From NCBI GenBank assembly GCA_030998015.1, contig JARWMV010000236.1, forward strand, positions 372,001 to 436,000: a DNA stretch of 64,000 bases, in the 5' to 3' direction. Made by a program: the position numbers and the translations under genes. Under the pieces are notes generated by a model. It did not search any database and was not told where the DNA came from. It saw nothing but the letters and a program-made list of their open reading frames with translations. Numbering within the stretch: position 1 is the stretch's first letter; the number at the start of each line of letters is the position of its first letter. Positions 34,680 through 47,200 of the stretch are shown in pieces. The DNA comes from Ceratorhiza oryzae-sativae (Eukaryota > Basidiomycota > Agaricomycetes > Cantharellales > Ceratobasidiaceae).

Positions 34680-36632
34680 ACGTGAATTTAGGAACCATGC
34701 GATTCAATGTGCCTTAGCTCGGGCGGCCGCCGAGGGGGGACGGGTGTGTGTGTGTGCCACCGCTTTGATCCGGGTTGTGCCACAATGACTTGCACACCCC
34801 AAATATCTATATCCATAAACTTTCCGTCTTTTTTGTATGTACAGTCCCTGCTTTTCATTGAACTCATCGACACGTCTAAGTCTGACAGACGGACTGGCAT
34901 GCTTGTTCGGATCAGCATTGAGCGAGTGGGTGTGCGGGTGGCGGGGTCGTTATGGTGATTCTGCTTTTGATTGACTTGCTTTCAATCCCTCGCAACCCGG
35001 TGGTTCCACAGGAACAAACTATTTTGAACGAACATGAGGTGAAGTGTGAATGTTTCCTATTGTTTCGCCGGTTAATGAAACTGGAGCTCGGGTGATCAAA
35101 TAAACCTCGCCTTCTCCCCCGATTATGTCACCCGTGGCGCCTAGCGTTGTGTGATTCTCCCCGCAAACGCCGTTTTATCCTTCGGAGTTGTGTTGGTGAC
35201 CCAAGTCTCGACAATGACACCGCGTGTGGACTGTTCGAAATCGAGTGCGAGTGGGTCTGTTACACATGAGACGCGTAGGAGTCTTCCGACGGCTCGGATG
35301 TCTCTTGTCCGCTTGAGTATGGCTTTGGCCGTGATCGCGCATACAGTCGCAACGCTGAGCTGGTTTCGGAGTACTCTAAATATGTCGTTACCTCACTCGA
35401 TGCCGATAGAGTTGCTCACGCGCTATTGACATTAATTATCCGGTTTTAACGTTGAGCTTGCGCTGTGCCGTTATAGGGCTTAAAAAATGAGATAAACTCA
35501 AGTAATGCAGCCGGTTGATCCGGGCGGTGCGGGCTGCCGCAACGTGAAATTCTGGCAAGCGCACATGAGTTAGCCTATCTCCACGAACAAGGCACTGCCG
35601 ATCCATACACTGCCCTCCCCGTTGCCATGTCCATCGTCGGATCGTGGACAACTATATCGGGAGATGTATACTTGGATCGTGTTGCCGTCTGACCATGTCC
35701 AGCTCAGGCTCAGTTGACCCGATCAACTCGATCGTTAGTGCCTCGATATTCCCCAACGTGAGGTTCTGACAATTTAGGCATTTGGTTCCATGGTCGATTT
35801 GAGACATTTGGATTTCGTCAAGTGGTCTACCAAGGTATCCTTATTTACCGTGGTGATTGCAATTCGGAAGTAGATTTTTTATCACGTTTACCGAGCGATA
35901 CAGTCCCGCAGTGCACCAAAGGCTAACTTCAGAGCAATCAGCTCCTCTTGCTTTGTTTCCTAAATCTCTTCAACATTCTGGGGTGCATCGCTTGTCATCA
36001 CGGAATGTGTGGAATTGGTACAGAGGGTGTATTCAAAACAGCATGATTAGGCATGTTTGAAAGCTTTTTGTGCAGTCTGGTATGGTGCTCTTTATGAATA
36101 CGTCTGGCGATGGTATAGCCTGATTTATCTATGTAAGACACGCATTATGCATCATGGACTCGAAAATTCTTATCTAATATACTTCATATATAAAATACCG
36201 CGTAGCTTTGTCTGATAGGGGTCAGCCACCATGTGGTCTGCGAAACCGAAATGAGAGCATATAGCCACAAGCTCAATCTGATTGAATCATACATGACATT
36301 GGATTCGCTGATAGATCCTCCCCCGCTCCGTGTATTGTTCACTCGTATCATGTGGGTATGAATGATGGATGGGATTGGCGCGAAGGGCAGTACGCTTAGG
36401 GTACATGTTGCGCCTCGAGCTATGGGGCGCTTGACATATGGCGTTATCTTACATCGGGGACACATTTAGAAGATTTGTTACGCCGTTCTTGCGCCAATCA
36501 TTTCACGCGGACCAATAGATAAAGGGCTTGCGGATAGCCCGCTGGCTGCGATCGTCCCAACATCCGACCGCCACATACAGCCACACAGATTTTGAACTTG
36601 GTCTACCGGGTGCATAAATTCCAAAATTCCAA
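34680..36632. other. Intergenic in the RBR cluster
   Basis: About 2 kb without a recognisable gene. Small frames at 35151-35429 (+) and 35436-35651 (-) have no domain or splice pattern. No zinc-finger remnant of an RBR copy was found by eye. Confidence 0.35.
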
Positions 36633-38237
36633 ATGGCCGATACCCATAGTCAGACTCGTGCCGTAGATCTAGCTAGCTTTGATCCGGCGCTTTGTACGCT
36701 CGGTAAAGGCCAAGAAAGCGATTTCTTCTTCTGTTTCCCTTCTCAAACTGCTGGCGGGGGTCGTGCATGCGATACATGTATGTATGAAGACGTGGCCTTT
36801 CCTGTTGCGCCTCCGTCAAAACGTTGCATGCATACCGCAACAGTGTGTACGCGTTGCTTCCTCGAACACATTCGTTCTGGAGCCAACTCTAGACTACCCG
36901 AGATCGGATGTCCTTCGGATAGCTGTGATATTATTCTGACTCGCGATGAAGTCGTCCATGCCGCAAAGGTCGATTACATGGTCCTTGTGCATGAGTCAGT
37001 TGAGCAGTTTCTCAAAACTTTGATGTCATATTGAATTCCATCGTAGAATCACTTCACTATTGCCGAATCAAACACAGAGCGGACACATAGCGCGTGTACA
37101 GTGCGATTGCCATATCTGTTCGCGTGCCTCGGGAAACACCCATAGTCAAGATTCGAGACCGGCCTCGCCCCCAGTTTCTGACGAGGACAAGGACTCGGGA
37201 CCAGCGAGTCCAGCGTCTTCAGTATACTTGCTCACTACGAATGATATCCCTGACCCCGAGCCGGCTCCAACAATTGGAACATGTGCCGTTTGTTCAGAGG
37301 AAAACTTGACGCTCCTCGCAAAGTCTCCGTCTGATCGCTGTGCGCACGGTCCGACGCTTTGTGGCGACTGTCTATTCGAACATGTCCGCACCGCCATCGC
37401 TGATTCTGGGCTGGTCGAGGTCGATTGTCCTGTCGGGAGCTGTGGAGCTGTACTGACGTACAGCGAAGTAAACTCGGCTGCGCGAGGCGACAGTATGCTC
37501 ATTGAAAGGTAACCTATGGAGAGGCGTCGTGGCTTTTGTTGATTCTCAAATCTTCTCCAGATTTGACTCTTTGCAAATGAAGCAGGCCCTTGGCGCGGAC
37601 GAGAATTTTGTATGGTGCTTGAACCCAAATTGCGGTTCTGGGCAGTATCATGAGGACGGGAGTAGGTTCAAATTTCTAGTTGTTCGCGCAACTCATGCTA
37701 ACCCTTGATAGTCGAGGCCCGATCGTCACCTGCTTTCGGTGTAATACCAAGTCTTGCTTCGAGCACAAGATTCTCTGGCATGAAGACTTTACATGTTCTG
37801 AATATAATGCCGACGTTCGGCCACTTGATCAAGCATCAGCTGATTTCATTGACCTGAACACCAAGGGTTGTCCGGGATGCAAGAGTAGGGTGAGTTGAAC
37901 TAGGTATATGCTACGTATGCTTGTTAAAATCGGTTCATTTTATCGGGATAGATTGAAAAAAATGAAGGATGTGATCATATGACTTGTACTCGGTGTGGGC
38001 ACGAGTTGTACGTGCTTCCTATTTTCATCATCCTTTCTACACTAGGCGTTTCATCGCTGGTATTATATTCGCTTGACGTCAGGCTCAATGCTGCCTCCTT
38101 TCTTTATCGGAGTCCCAGGGCTAACTATTGTTTTATCCTTTCTTTTTCGCAGTTGTTGGTTGTGCTTGGCGGACTATAACTCCATCCGCCAGAACGGTAA
38201 CGCATATCACAATGAGGGTTGTCAATATAGGGCGTAG
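36633..38237 (+). CDS. Fused RBR ligase with two RING1 modules (genes 4 and 5)
   Basis: Starts at 36633 (MADTHSQTRAVDLASF). The first RING1 (CDTCMYED ... RCMHTATVCTRC ... CPSDSC) ends at an intron, 36995-37046 (52 nt, gtcagt...cgtag), in the place where other RBR genes have theirs. The next exon reads E-ITSLL, similar to FDSLL of the normal IBR exon. It then leaves the family, runs through a Ser/Pro/Asp linker (HSQDSRPASPP...) and enters a second, complete RING1 (CAVCSEEN ... RCAHGPTLCGDC ... CPVGSC). A normal IBR (FVWCLNPNCGSGQYH, TCFRCNTKSCFEH) and RING2 (GCPGCKSR, IEKNEGCDHMTC, FCWLCLADY) follow. No ATG precedes the second RING1 in its frame, which supports one transcript. The alternative is two genes, the first being a truncated RING1-only copy. 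Confidence 0.72.
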
Positions 38238-39080
38238 AGCCGGGCTTGTGGGGACGTGTTTAATAGCGGTAGTTTTTATGCAAAGTAGTTTATTCTTTAG
38301 CGCGGGTTTTAAGAGGACATGGGGTTTAAGATTAGTGAGATTCACACAAACAAAGGTTGGAGAGTCAGTCCCGAGTGTTTCATATGCGAGCGAATAAACC
38401 TCTTAGATCACATGGTGCCCTAACTTGAGTGTGATTACTGTAGCAGCAAGAGAAGAACGTTGGTCTCGGTCCTAGACGAGTTCAACACGACACAACGTAT
38501 TTGCAGCATCCCACGTCTTGGCAGTGTTAGACACATGAGGATCCTGTTTGGTATCGTTTTAATTTCGCCTACCAAGACGACAAAAGTTACTTAAAAGTCG
38601 ATTTTTTTAAAAGCTCAACGTCACCAGTAGGATGAGCGACATACTACAATTCAAATCATAGGATACTCCGCACTCTCCCCTGTGCCATGTCTAACGTCGG
38701 CGTCCCTTGTTGACGCAGTGGGACAAGGGGGCCAAATAGGCATAACTAGTCGTAAGCGCCCATCGCCTTTACACTCGCCACCCTCTTCTTTTACCGCCAC
38801 ATTAGTTCGCTTGAATGCTTTTATGTTGCTTATCGTTCTGCCACTTAGGATGCTGAAGATTGAATAGGAAAAATAAATTTCAATCGTAGTCAATCAACGG
38901 ATTTTGGGTTCGGGGTCTGCCAGTGTATGCGATGCAATGGTGATGAGCGAGATCGTCAAGGCAGTGAACCTTATGTATAGGCCATATCCCCAGCGCCGAA
39001 GCGGTGTGAAGGGCACGCTATAATTCTTTGATACTTAATTGCAGAGGGTAGACCTGGTATCCCCCAACATCAAGAGGTCA
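38238..39080. other. Intergenic in the RBR cluster
   Basis: About 840 bases, AT-rich. No gene or strong repeat recognised. Confidence 0.4.
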
Positions 39081-40344
39081 ATGGATACCAAACTCGACAT
39101 CCAATCTCGGGCTCTCTGGACCGTGGTGTGTGTTGCACTGGCATTTTCTCCTGGGCTCTGGATTGCGCTGGCTCTAGAGCTTTTTTTCACCTTGGCAGAT
39201 ATCCACGAAAATAAACCAGGTTCAACTACTTCATCAGAACCAGTGATTTCTACTCGTGACCTCCACGAGCCACAGGACGCTCCGACTGGATTTTGCACAG
39301 TGTGCCTTGAAGACAAGGCTGTGTTTCCCACTTCAGCCCCCTCGAAACTGTGCACTCACACACCCACAGTCTGCGCTGAATGCCTCTTTGAACACATTCG
39401 TTGTGTCGTTGTGGACTCTGGGCTGATAGAGATACGATGCCCCACGGAAAGATGTCATTCTGTCCTCAGGTATGATGAAGTGTGCTTAGCTGTGAAGAAC
39501 GATAAGACGGTCACCGAGAGGTCAGTTGCTGACATGAGGGAACTTATCACGACCCTAATATATATATTTGCTTCAGGTTTGATTCTTTACAGACGAAGCT
39601 CGCCCTTGGAGCGGATGAGAGTTTTGTCTGGTGCATGAACCCGGATTGTGGTTCGGGGCAATATCATGAGGGTGGATGTGAGTCTAAATTACATATTCGT
39701 GGCCTCTTTTGCGCTCATCAGCGCATACACAATAGCCGAAGCCCCTGTCGTAACCTGTTTCCAGTGCGGCGCCAAGTCTTGTTTTCAGCATAAAGTCATT
39801 TGGCATGAAGGCTCAACATGCTCCGAATACGATGCTGTCTCTCGAATGATTGATACCAAGACTATACAATTCCTTGACGATCATACAAAAGCTTGTCCAG
39901 GATGTGGCATTAGGGTAAGTGCCACGCTAGACACTGACGGACTTACTGAAGAAACTCTGCCGAATCAGATTCAAAAAGATGATGGGTGCGACCACATGAC
40001 TTGCTCTCTGTGTAGGCATGAATTGTGAGTTCTTACATCTTCGTCTAAATGCTATTATCCCAATCCCTTTATTACCTTTTTGTGTGTTATTGGCGTCCTG
40101 ACATGATCTACGGTTACTCGATAGCTGCTGGCTTTGTTTGGCTGACTATGAGCCCATAACCCGATACAATAATGATAAACACAACATTGGGTGTCCATAT
40201 AGACCTGACTACGAGAGCAATGACGCTAGTGCTCCTGTCGTGCCGTCCTCGAGGATCCAGATGCTTGCGAGGGCCCATGCTGCTAGTGCACGGGTTATTA
40301 ACCGCGTCAGGGATTTCCGTCTATTTAAATTTGATAGAAGATAG
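39081..40344 (+). CDS. RBR E3 ubiquitin ligase with hydrophobic N-terminus (gene 6)
   Basis: The ATG at 39081 gives MDTKLDIQSRALW followed by about twenty hydrophobic residues (TVVCVALAFSPGLWIALALEL), a possible membrane anchor not seen in the other copies. RING1 is CTVCLED ... LCTHTPTVCAEC ... CPTERC. The IBR is FVWCMNPDCGSGQYH plus TCFQCGAKSCFQHKVIWH. RING2 is CPGCGIR, IQKDDGCDHMTC and FCWLCLADYEPI, with the catalytic cysteine present. The intron before RING2 (about 39914-39967, 54 nt) has no stop in frame, so retention would insert 18 residues. Splicing out the hydrophobic segment (a cttggcag acceptor is present) would break the frame, which favours keeping it. A basic tail follows RING2 up to the stop at 40344. 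Confidence 0.82.
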
Positions 40345-41279
40345 ACCCATAATTTAACGTACTACAGAATGAAAATATAAGTTTCGGGCAGAACTCTAGA
40401 TTTCAGGAAGCCAAACAGTGGCATTCATCGTGTTTATGTAACTATGGCGCTTGTCTAGTAGGCCTGTCATCGTAATCCCACCACCACCAATTCTAAACAT
40501 GGTGATGTCTCCTGTCGTTTCCGCTGTGAGTGCCTCGGCGTGTACGGTTATCTCAGTTTTTGGAGTAGTCTGCTTAACTGGTGAGTTCTATTGACATACC
40601 TGCATAGGAATACCTGAACGCTCACCCCGATTTGGATTGCAGTGGTGGGTGTTATTGATACGAGAATATCTACATGTAGGAGATAATGACTGAAATAAAA
40701 TGATAGATGGGATATGGCTTCACACACAACGTGCGTTGCTATTTCTTTATTTCTTTCCGCTTACCGAACTTGTTCCTATTTGGATAGTGGCCAGCCCTCA
40801 TGGGCTCCACTACCGACCCGAAGAACGGCGCTGCAGTCGGATCTACGTGCTACGCAGCTGCCGTGATTTATGCTGCTATGATTGCGTTTTGTGGATGCCA
40901 GGTCCGTGTCTATTTGTTATCGTGGTGGTCCAAAGGTTGACAGGACTGGATATATAAGATTGGATTGCATAGGAGGAAGTCCAGAGGCGGGAATATCGCT
41001 ATCTGAGCTCTGTACGATGGGAGTTTGAGTGTTGAGGGTGAGGGATAGCATGGGTGGAATCGGAGCCTGGTGTAGACAGTGCGCTCTTGCCAAGCTTATA
41101 ATACGGGGTTGTCTGAGTATTCGAAGGATCCCAAGCTGCACATTGGTATGATCGTGTTGATTGGCGCACATAATCATACGCCGAGAGTTGTAAAAGCCGC
41201 CACGAGCGGTGAACATGTGACTAGGACGCGACCGCGCAGGGCTTGTAACGTAACCCACGCGACCACCACGATCGCCGCC
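40345..41279. other. Intergenic, RBR cluster to ATR
   Basis: About 930 bases, no gene recognised. The right half is the promoter side of the ATR gene. Confidence 0.4.
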
Positions 41280-44200
41280 ATGGACCACGATGGGCTTCCG
41301 CCAGCAACGCAGCCACTGGCTTTGCTCGATAATCGCTCAAACAAACAGGTCTTTGAGCTACTTCAGATTCTCTTTCATGATCTCGGTCTCGATGACGTTG
41401 ACCATGGCTCCCTCTCAATGACCCTAAAAACCAATATCATACCCAACTGCTTGCCACGCTCGCAAACTCAATTATGAGGGTATTTCCGCGTCCGGGACAA
41501 GGTCAGAACACCTGGGATTCCGAGTTTGGCGATCTGTGTTCTCTTTCTTTAGACATCCAAGCGCGGGTTCTGAGTAAGGTTGCGATATTATATGATGAAC
41601 GGCGAACTAGGCCTCCGGAGGGTACAATCAAAACGGAGCGAGCATGGCTCGATGTTATTTTCGGTACTCGGACTCGCGCAAGCGTGGCTTGCGGACCAGA
41701 ATGCTGGCTTAGACGCCGCCGATGTGGCGAGTCTTGAGGCCCTCGCACGTCGCTGCGTGGACGTAGCGAGTGGGATGATGCGGCTGTTGGGTTCTAGTTT
41801 GACTCTTGGGGATGACCCTGCGCGACCTGCTTGGGAAGCGATGAGACCTTGTGTGGAGGAGCTGGTCAAATTTATAGCTGGTATGTGGTTACCGATAGTC
41901 ACCATGGGCGCATGGCTAACCTCATGTGCACTAGATGTAGTAGCGGCTCTTGATTCACCGGCCTTCCCCTTGGAGATTTCCTTGTTCACTGTGCCAAGGA
42001 TTTACGGGTCAAGGACAGTTCCGGAACCTCCAGCTGTGGTTAGCTTCCCCGTAAACTCTGCTCATGGACTCTTGACTTCGGCCGTTGAGTCACTCGCCAT
42101 TCTTGTATCTTCACTCGCTTCGCCACTCTCATCGGACGGGTTCCTTATGGCCTCACGGCGCTCTACGGCACATGCGATCTGTGATGTGCTTGGGCAGCTA
42201 GAAATTCGACCTGACCCGAAGATCTTAGCTCGGGCACTGAGCCTAACGACTATCTGGATTCAAAAAAGATCCCAAGATTCTGTCGGAATCACTTGCCGTG
42301 TTTGGCGCATTATCAGCCGGCGCATCCAGTCGGAAGCATCGCTGGATGAAGCCCTCTGGAATGTTGTGGATGATGAACTTGCAAAGCTGGTTACGTTACT
42401 GAAAATGGACCTCGATCTATCGAGCTCCCCTGATGTGGAAAGTGCTTTGGTTTTCTGTGCGAACCAGGGGGCAAAGGCAACCTTCGGGTGAGTAATATAT
42501 TCCTTCACCCATGGTCTGCAAGCCACTCACACCAAACAGAATGCAATGTGTGGATTCTTGGCTGCACAGGTAGACCTGATTCCGCGTGAAGCCCTTTATG
42601 CTTTCCAACGCTCTCCTATCTATGTCGGCGACACCCCGCAAGCTTTACTGGAACTGCGTCATGCTATCGATACACGACTACAATCATCCGATCCTTCTAA
42701 CCATACTGGTTCTCGGAAGAGGAAACGAGACGATTCTTCGAGCCAAATACTCGACGAACAAGGAGACGTGGTCATGCAAGAAGTATCTTTATCCAATAAC
42801 CTCGGATCGTCAACAAGAAAACCTCATATGAGCGCATTTGTTCGACTGTGTTTGGTGGTCGTCAGGATTGGCTACCTGATGGGTCTGGGAATGAGCAAGA
42901 AGATGACGATGCGTTCCAGTTGCGGGTCGCATCTAGTTTATCCACTGAATTAGAGACAATGAGGTATGGAGTCCGACGTGGCTATAATCTATCTTCTAAA
43001 GAACCACTTATAGACCTCCATCTTCGGACGTTTGGATTAATGTTCCGTGCCTGCTTGCTCACCCCACCTTGGTCAAACGAGGCTGTCCAGCAGTCCGAAA
43101 TCTTTCGTCACGAGTCGTCTTAAAGTTCATTGACCTTTGCGGGAGATTGTCTGAGATACAGCCGGGGGCTGCTTACGACGGGTTAGCACTCGCTCTGAAA
43201 CATTTGAGTTTGGACCAGGCATCATGGGTAGCCGACGGGCTTACTTGTGAGAAGACGCTCGTTATGCTTGAGAACGGGCTAGAACGCCCAGAGCGGGGGG
43301 TCAGGATGGCTGCTGGGTCAGTAGTCTGTTGCTTCCACTACTACGGTCAAACACTATTCTTATTTTGCTCACCAATTTCAGTCGGGTGATGACCCAATTT
43401 GTAGCTATTCGACAGGCTTTGCCTGGCGATCAACAAGCCCTAACAGCCCGGCCACTGGGGATTTTGATGCGGCTGGCTTCTGAGGGTAAGAGCTCCGTCC
43501 AAGAGACTGCTCTATCGACTTTGGGCGGAATCGGCAGGTCAGTGGTGTTTCACGCTTTCTGTGGGGTGCTTTTAGCTTTGATTCAATCCCCTTAAATGGT
43601 TGTGCAGGATCGCTTCGGACTTCGTACTCGGCCAGGTTATTTTAACTCATATTAGGCTCCTCCAACAACAAAACCTTATTATCAAGGGGCTGGCTTACTC
43701 CCAAGTAAGCTCCTCAGAGCAGCTCGAGTTAATTCGGCTGTTAACCTTCAGCAACTCAGATTATTGAACTAGCCAGTTATCTAAACAAAGCACCCTTCCA
43801 ACTCCTTTCTCCCTACTTCAAGATCATAACTCCCTTCATCGTGGACAAGCTTTTGACTTCGCCCGGCATCCTGTCAGACGTCTGCCAAATACTCGCTGTT
43901 ACGCCACGAGATTTCCTCTCGTATACAAAAGCCCCAGCGATCCTTGCCGCGATCAAATCGTCAAATCGAAGTGTTATCGACGCTTTAGCTGGACACATTG
44001 AGGTTAACCCAGGGATGCTACTGTTGGATAGCCCCGAGACGTACTTGCCTGAAATATTGTTCATGGACGAAGAAGCAGCCGCACGAAAGGCCATGTCATT
44101 CCTATGTCGCAATGTTCTGACTGAGTATATGCGACGTCGAAATAGAACTGATAGTGAGATGACCGAAGCCATGCTGCTCAAATCGTGCGCTGCGGCACTG

Positions 44201-47200
44201 CTAGGCGAACTCGTGATGCATCTGGGCGGTCAGGACGAGGGCCGTCGTAAAAAGGTTGGTGGAATGGCGAACTTAATACTTGGCTTTGAAATTTACACAT
44301 TTGTAGACGCTTTGGGCGATTCGCTACGTAGCCGAGCAGGTTACGATGGCTCGCGGAGAACGGTCTACTCCCTCTGTCGATGTCGCGGCATTTTTAATGA
44401 ACCATATCCTTGGAATAATGGTCCATATTAATGACGTATTGCAAGATGTACGAGGGAAAACAACGACCGCTCACAAGAACCAAGTATTAAGGAGTCTCGG
44501 GGTACTTATTGAGCTAGTAGGGGCGGCGTGCAATGCTGTATCCGCACAGGTGAGTAAACTGTTGCATTAATCATGATCAGCTCCAACGGTATATACGCAT
44601 TAGATCATGGCCACGCTGCAAACTATGTTGCGTATCAGCGACCTTGCGGAGGCAACCCTTTCTACGTGGAATAGTTTCATTCGGGCTTTATCGCTTCTGG
44701 ACGCAGCACCTCTCTTGGGTATCACGACAGCCGCTATCGCAGCCAACTGGGATAACTTCTCTCCAGAATCTAGAGAATGGGCTACCAAAATTCTCAACTA
44801 TCTCGTTGTGGAGAATCACCGCGACACTCGAAACCATGCAGATACTGCTGTCTCACTAGCCCATATCCCTGAGCTCAAAACCTTCAATAAACACATGAAG
44901 AAGCTTCGTGCCAATATCGATCCTCTGGAGAATCTCCTTGTACGCTCCTCCAATGAGAATATGACAATAGCAACCCAATCTCTCGCTGAGCTTCGCGCAT
45001 ACGTTAGCGACAACCGCTCCACTATCGAAGAGTACATGAGTGGGGATGTGTTCAACTATTTGCTCACCCACGCGATAAAGGTCCTGTTCAACGCAGCTTG
45101 CCGCGAAGGCGAAGGCTGCGAAGAATTACGCTCAATCGCCTATGAATGCATTGGTATCATTGGCGCGCTGGACCCAGATCGCCTTGAACTTCAGGCAAAT
45201 AACCAGGGTCTAATGGTGATGCAGAATTTCGAGGACGAGGACGAAGCTCTGAGGTTTATTGTTAATCTCATCTCCGACGTTTTGGTCAGCGCGTTCAAGT
45301 CAACTACAGATCTGAAGTACCAGCGGCATTTGGGGTGGGCTATCCAGGAACTGGTCAAGCAATGTGGATTTACCACCGCACTTCTGAAAGGTAGCGGTGG
45401 CTCTGTTCCCAATAAGGTCCGGGCTCGTTGGAAAGGGTTGTCGCAAGATGTTATCGAAACTATTGGACCTTTCCTAGAGGGGAAATTTATTCTGAAGGCT
45501 CAGCCAGTCATTGTGCCATCTTTTCCTATATACACCCATTCTCCGACGCATCGTGAATGGGTCCAGACGTGGACCGCCTATCTCATCAGCCGGCTTGAAA
45601 ATCCTCGCGCCACTAAAATATTTGAGCCTTTTCTGCTTCCAATCAAGAACCAAGATGTTCGTGTGGCTAAGCAGATTCTCCCTCATCTGATTGTGACCAT
45701 ATCTCAATCCAGCAATGATTCGAGCCACATTCTGCAGGAGATTGTTGCGGTGTTGAAAGATCAGGTTGATAGCTCTGATGCTGTATCCGACCCTCGAAAA
45801 GCTTTAAGTGCTCAGGTATGTCGCGATTTATTACCGTTTCTGCCCGTGTCTGTGACTGAGTGTCATTTTAGACGGTCTTCGACCTCATGGATCATTTGAG
45901 CAGGTGGATCCGGGCGAAAAATCAGGAGGCCGTGCGCAAAAGAGTAGAAATGAGGCGAGGTCGAGCCCGGGATGTGTCCGGCCAAGCTACAGTCGCTCTC
46001 TTGGAAACCCAGCGAGTTAGAGCTGAATCTTTGCTATCTGCCATTGACACCAGCCTCTTGTCGAACGCAGCCTTCCGTTGCCGTGCGTTTGCTCGCTCGC
46101 TTATGAGTTTCGAGAAGGAAATCGTCAATCGTCGGGGTCTGAAAAAAACCGACGTAGAACTACAGCCACTATACGAACGCCTTCACGAGATATACGCCAG
46201 CTTGGACGAGCCTGATGGAATGGAGGGCGCTTCAAAAATGATTATTTCTCCATCCCTTGATCAGCAGATTAGAGGACATGAAATGACTGGTCGATGGACA
46301 TCTGCGCAAAGTTGCTGGGAAATCAAGTTACAACAACAGCCAGATAGTTTAGAGCCACATATGGGTCTCCTCCGTTGTCTTCGGAATCTGGGACACAACG
46401 GTGCGTACTCTCGCATGGTTGTGTGGTGCAAGTGCGCTCAGGCTTCAAGTAGATACCATGATGACGCATATACATGGAGTTCTCAGCAAACATCCTACGT
46501 GGGAACCTCACTTGGTTGATTTCTTCGTTGAAGGGGCTTGGAAGCTTGGGAACTGGGAGATGGTCAAACAACTTACCGACAACTCTCAGAGACAATCCCC
46601 GGAAATAGCACTTGCTCGACTATTACTCAAAGCACGCCAGGAACACGAGAGCGAATTCAGATCGGCACTATCTTCGGCGAGGAACATTTTGGGTAGTGCT
46701 ATAACATCGAACGGTCCAAATTCATATCGGAGGTCCTACGATGCTGTTCTCCATCTCCATCTCGCACGGGAGATCGAAAGTATACACTCTGCTGCTACAT
46801 ACATTTCCGGACTCCCTGGCCTTGAAGAACACGAGAGGTCGCGAATAGTGCTGAAGACGCTGACCCAAAGTCTCGACAATCGCTTCAAGTCTACTCTACC
46901 TACCTTCAGAGTCCAAGAGCCTGTTTTAAGCATGCGGAGAACAACATTTGATCTATTGTACGTAGCAAGTGCTAGGTTATCCCGCAAAAAAGCTTATGTC
47001 CCTTGCAGCTCCGGGGCGCTTAGCAGTCTCCGCCATGAGGTTGGACGGGCGTGGCTGACATCCTCGAAGATTGCAATCAAAGCGGGGCACTACCAAACTG
47101 CATATAGCTCAATTCTTCAAGCGCAGCAAAATGGGATGACGTTCTCGTTCTTGCAAGGATGTAAACTTACTAAAACTCTGGGAGAACCTCTCCGAGCCCT

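Noticed and set aside
35505..35540. GGTTGATCC resembling the start of 18S rRNA
   Set aside because: Only nine bases match and nothing downstream resembles rRNA.
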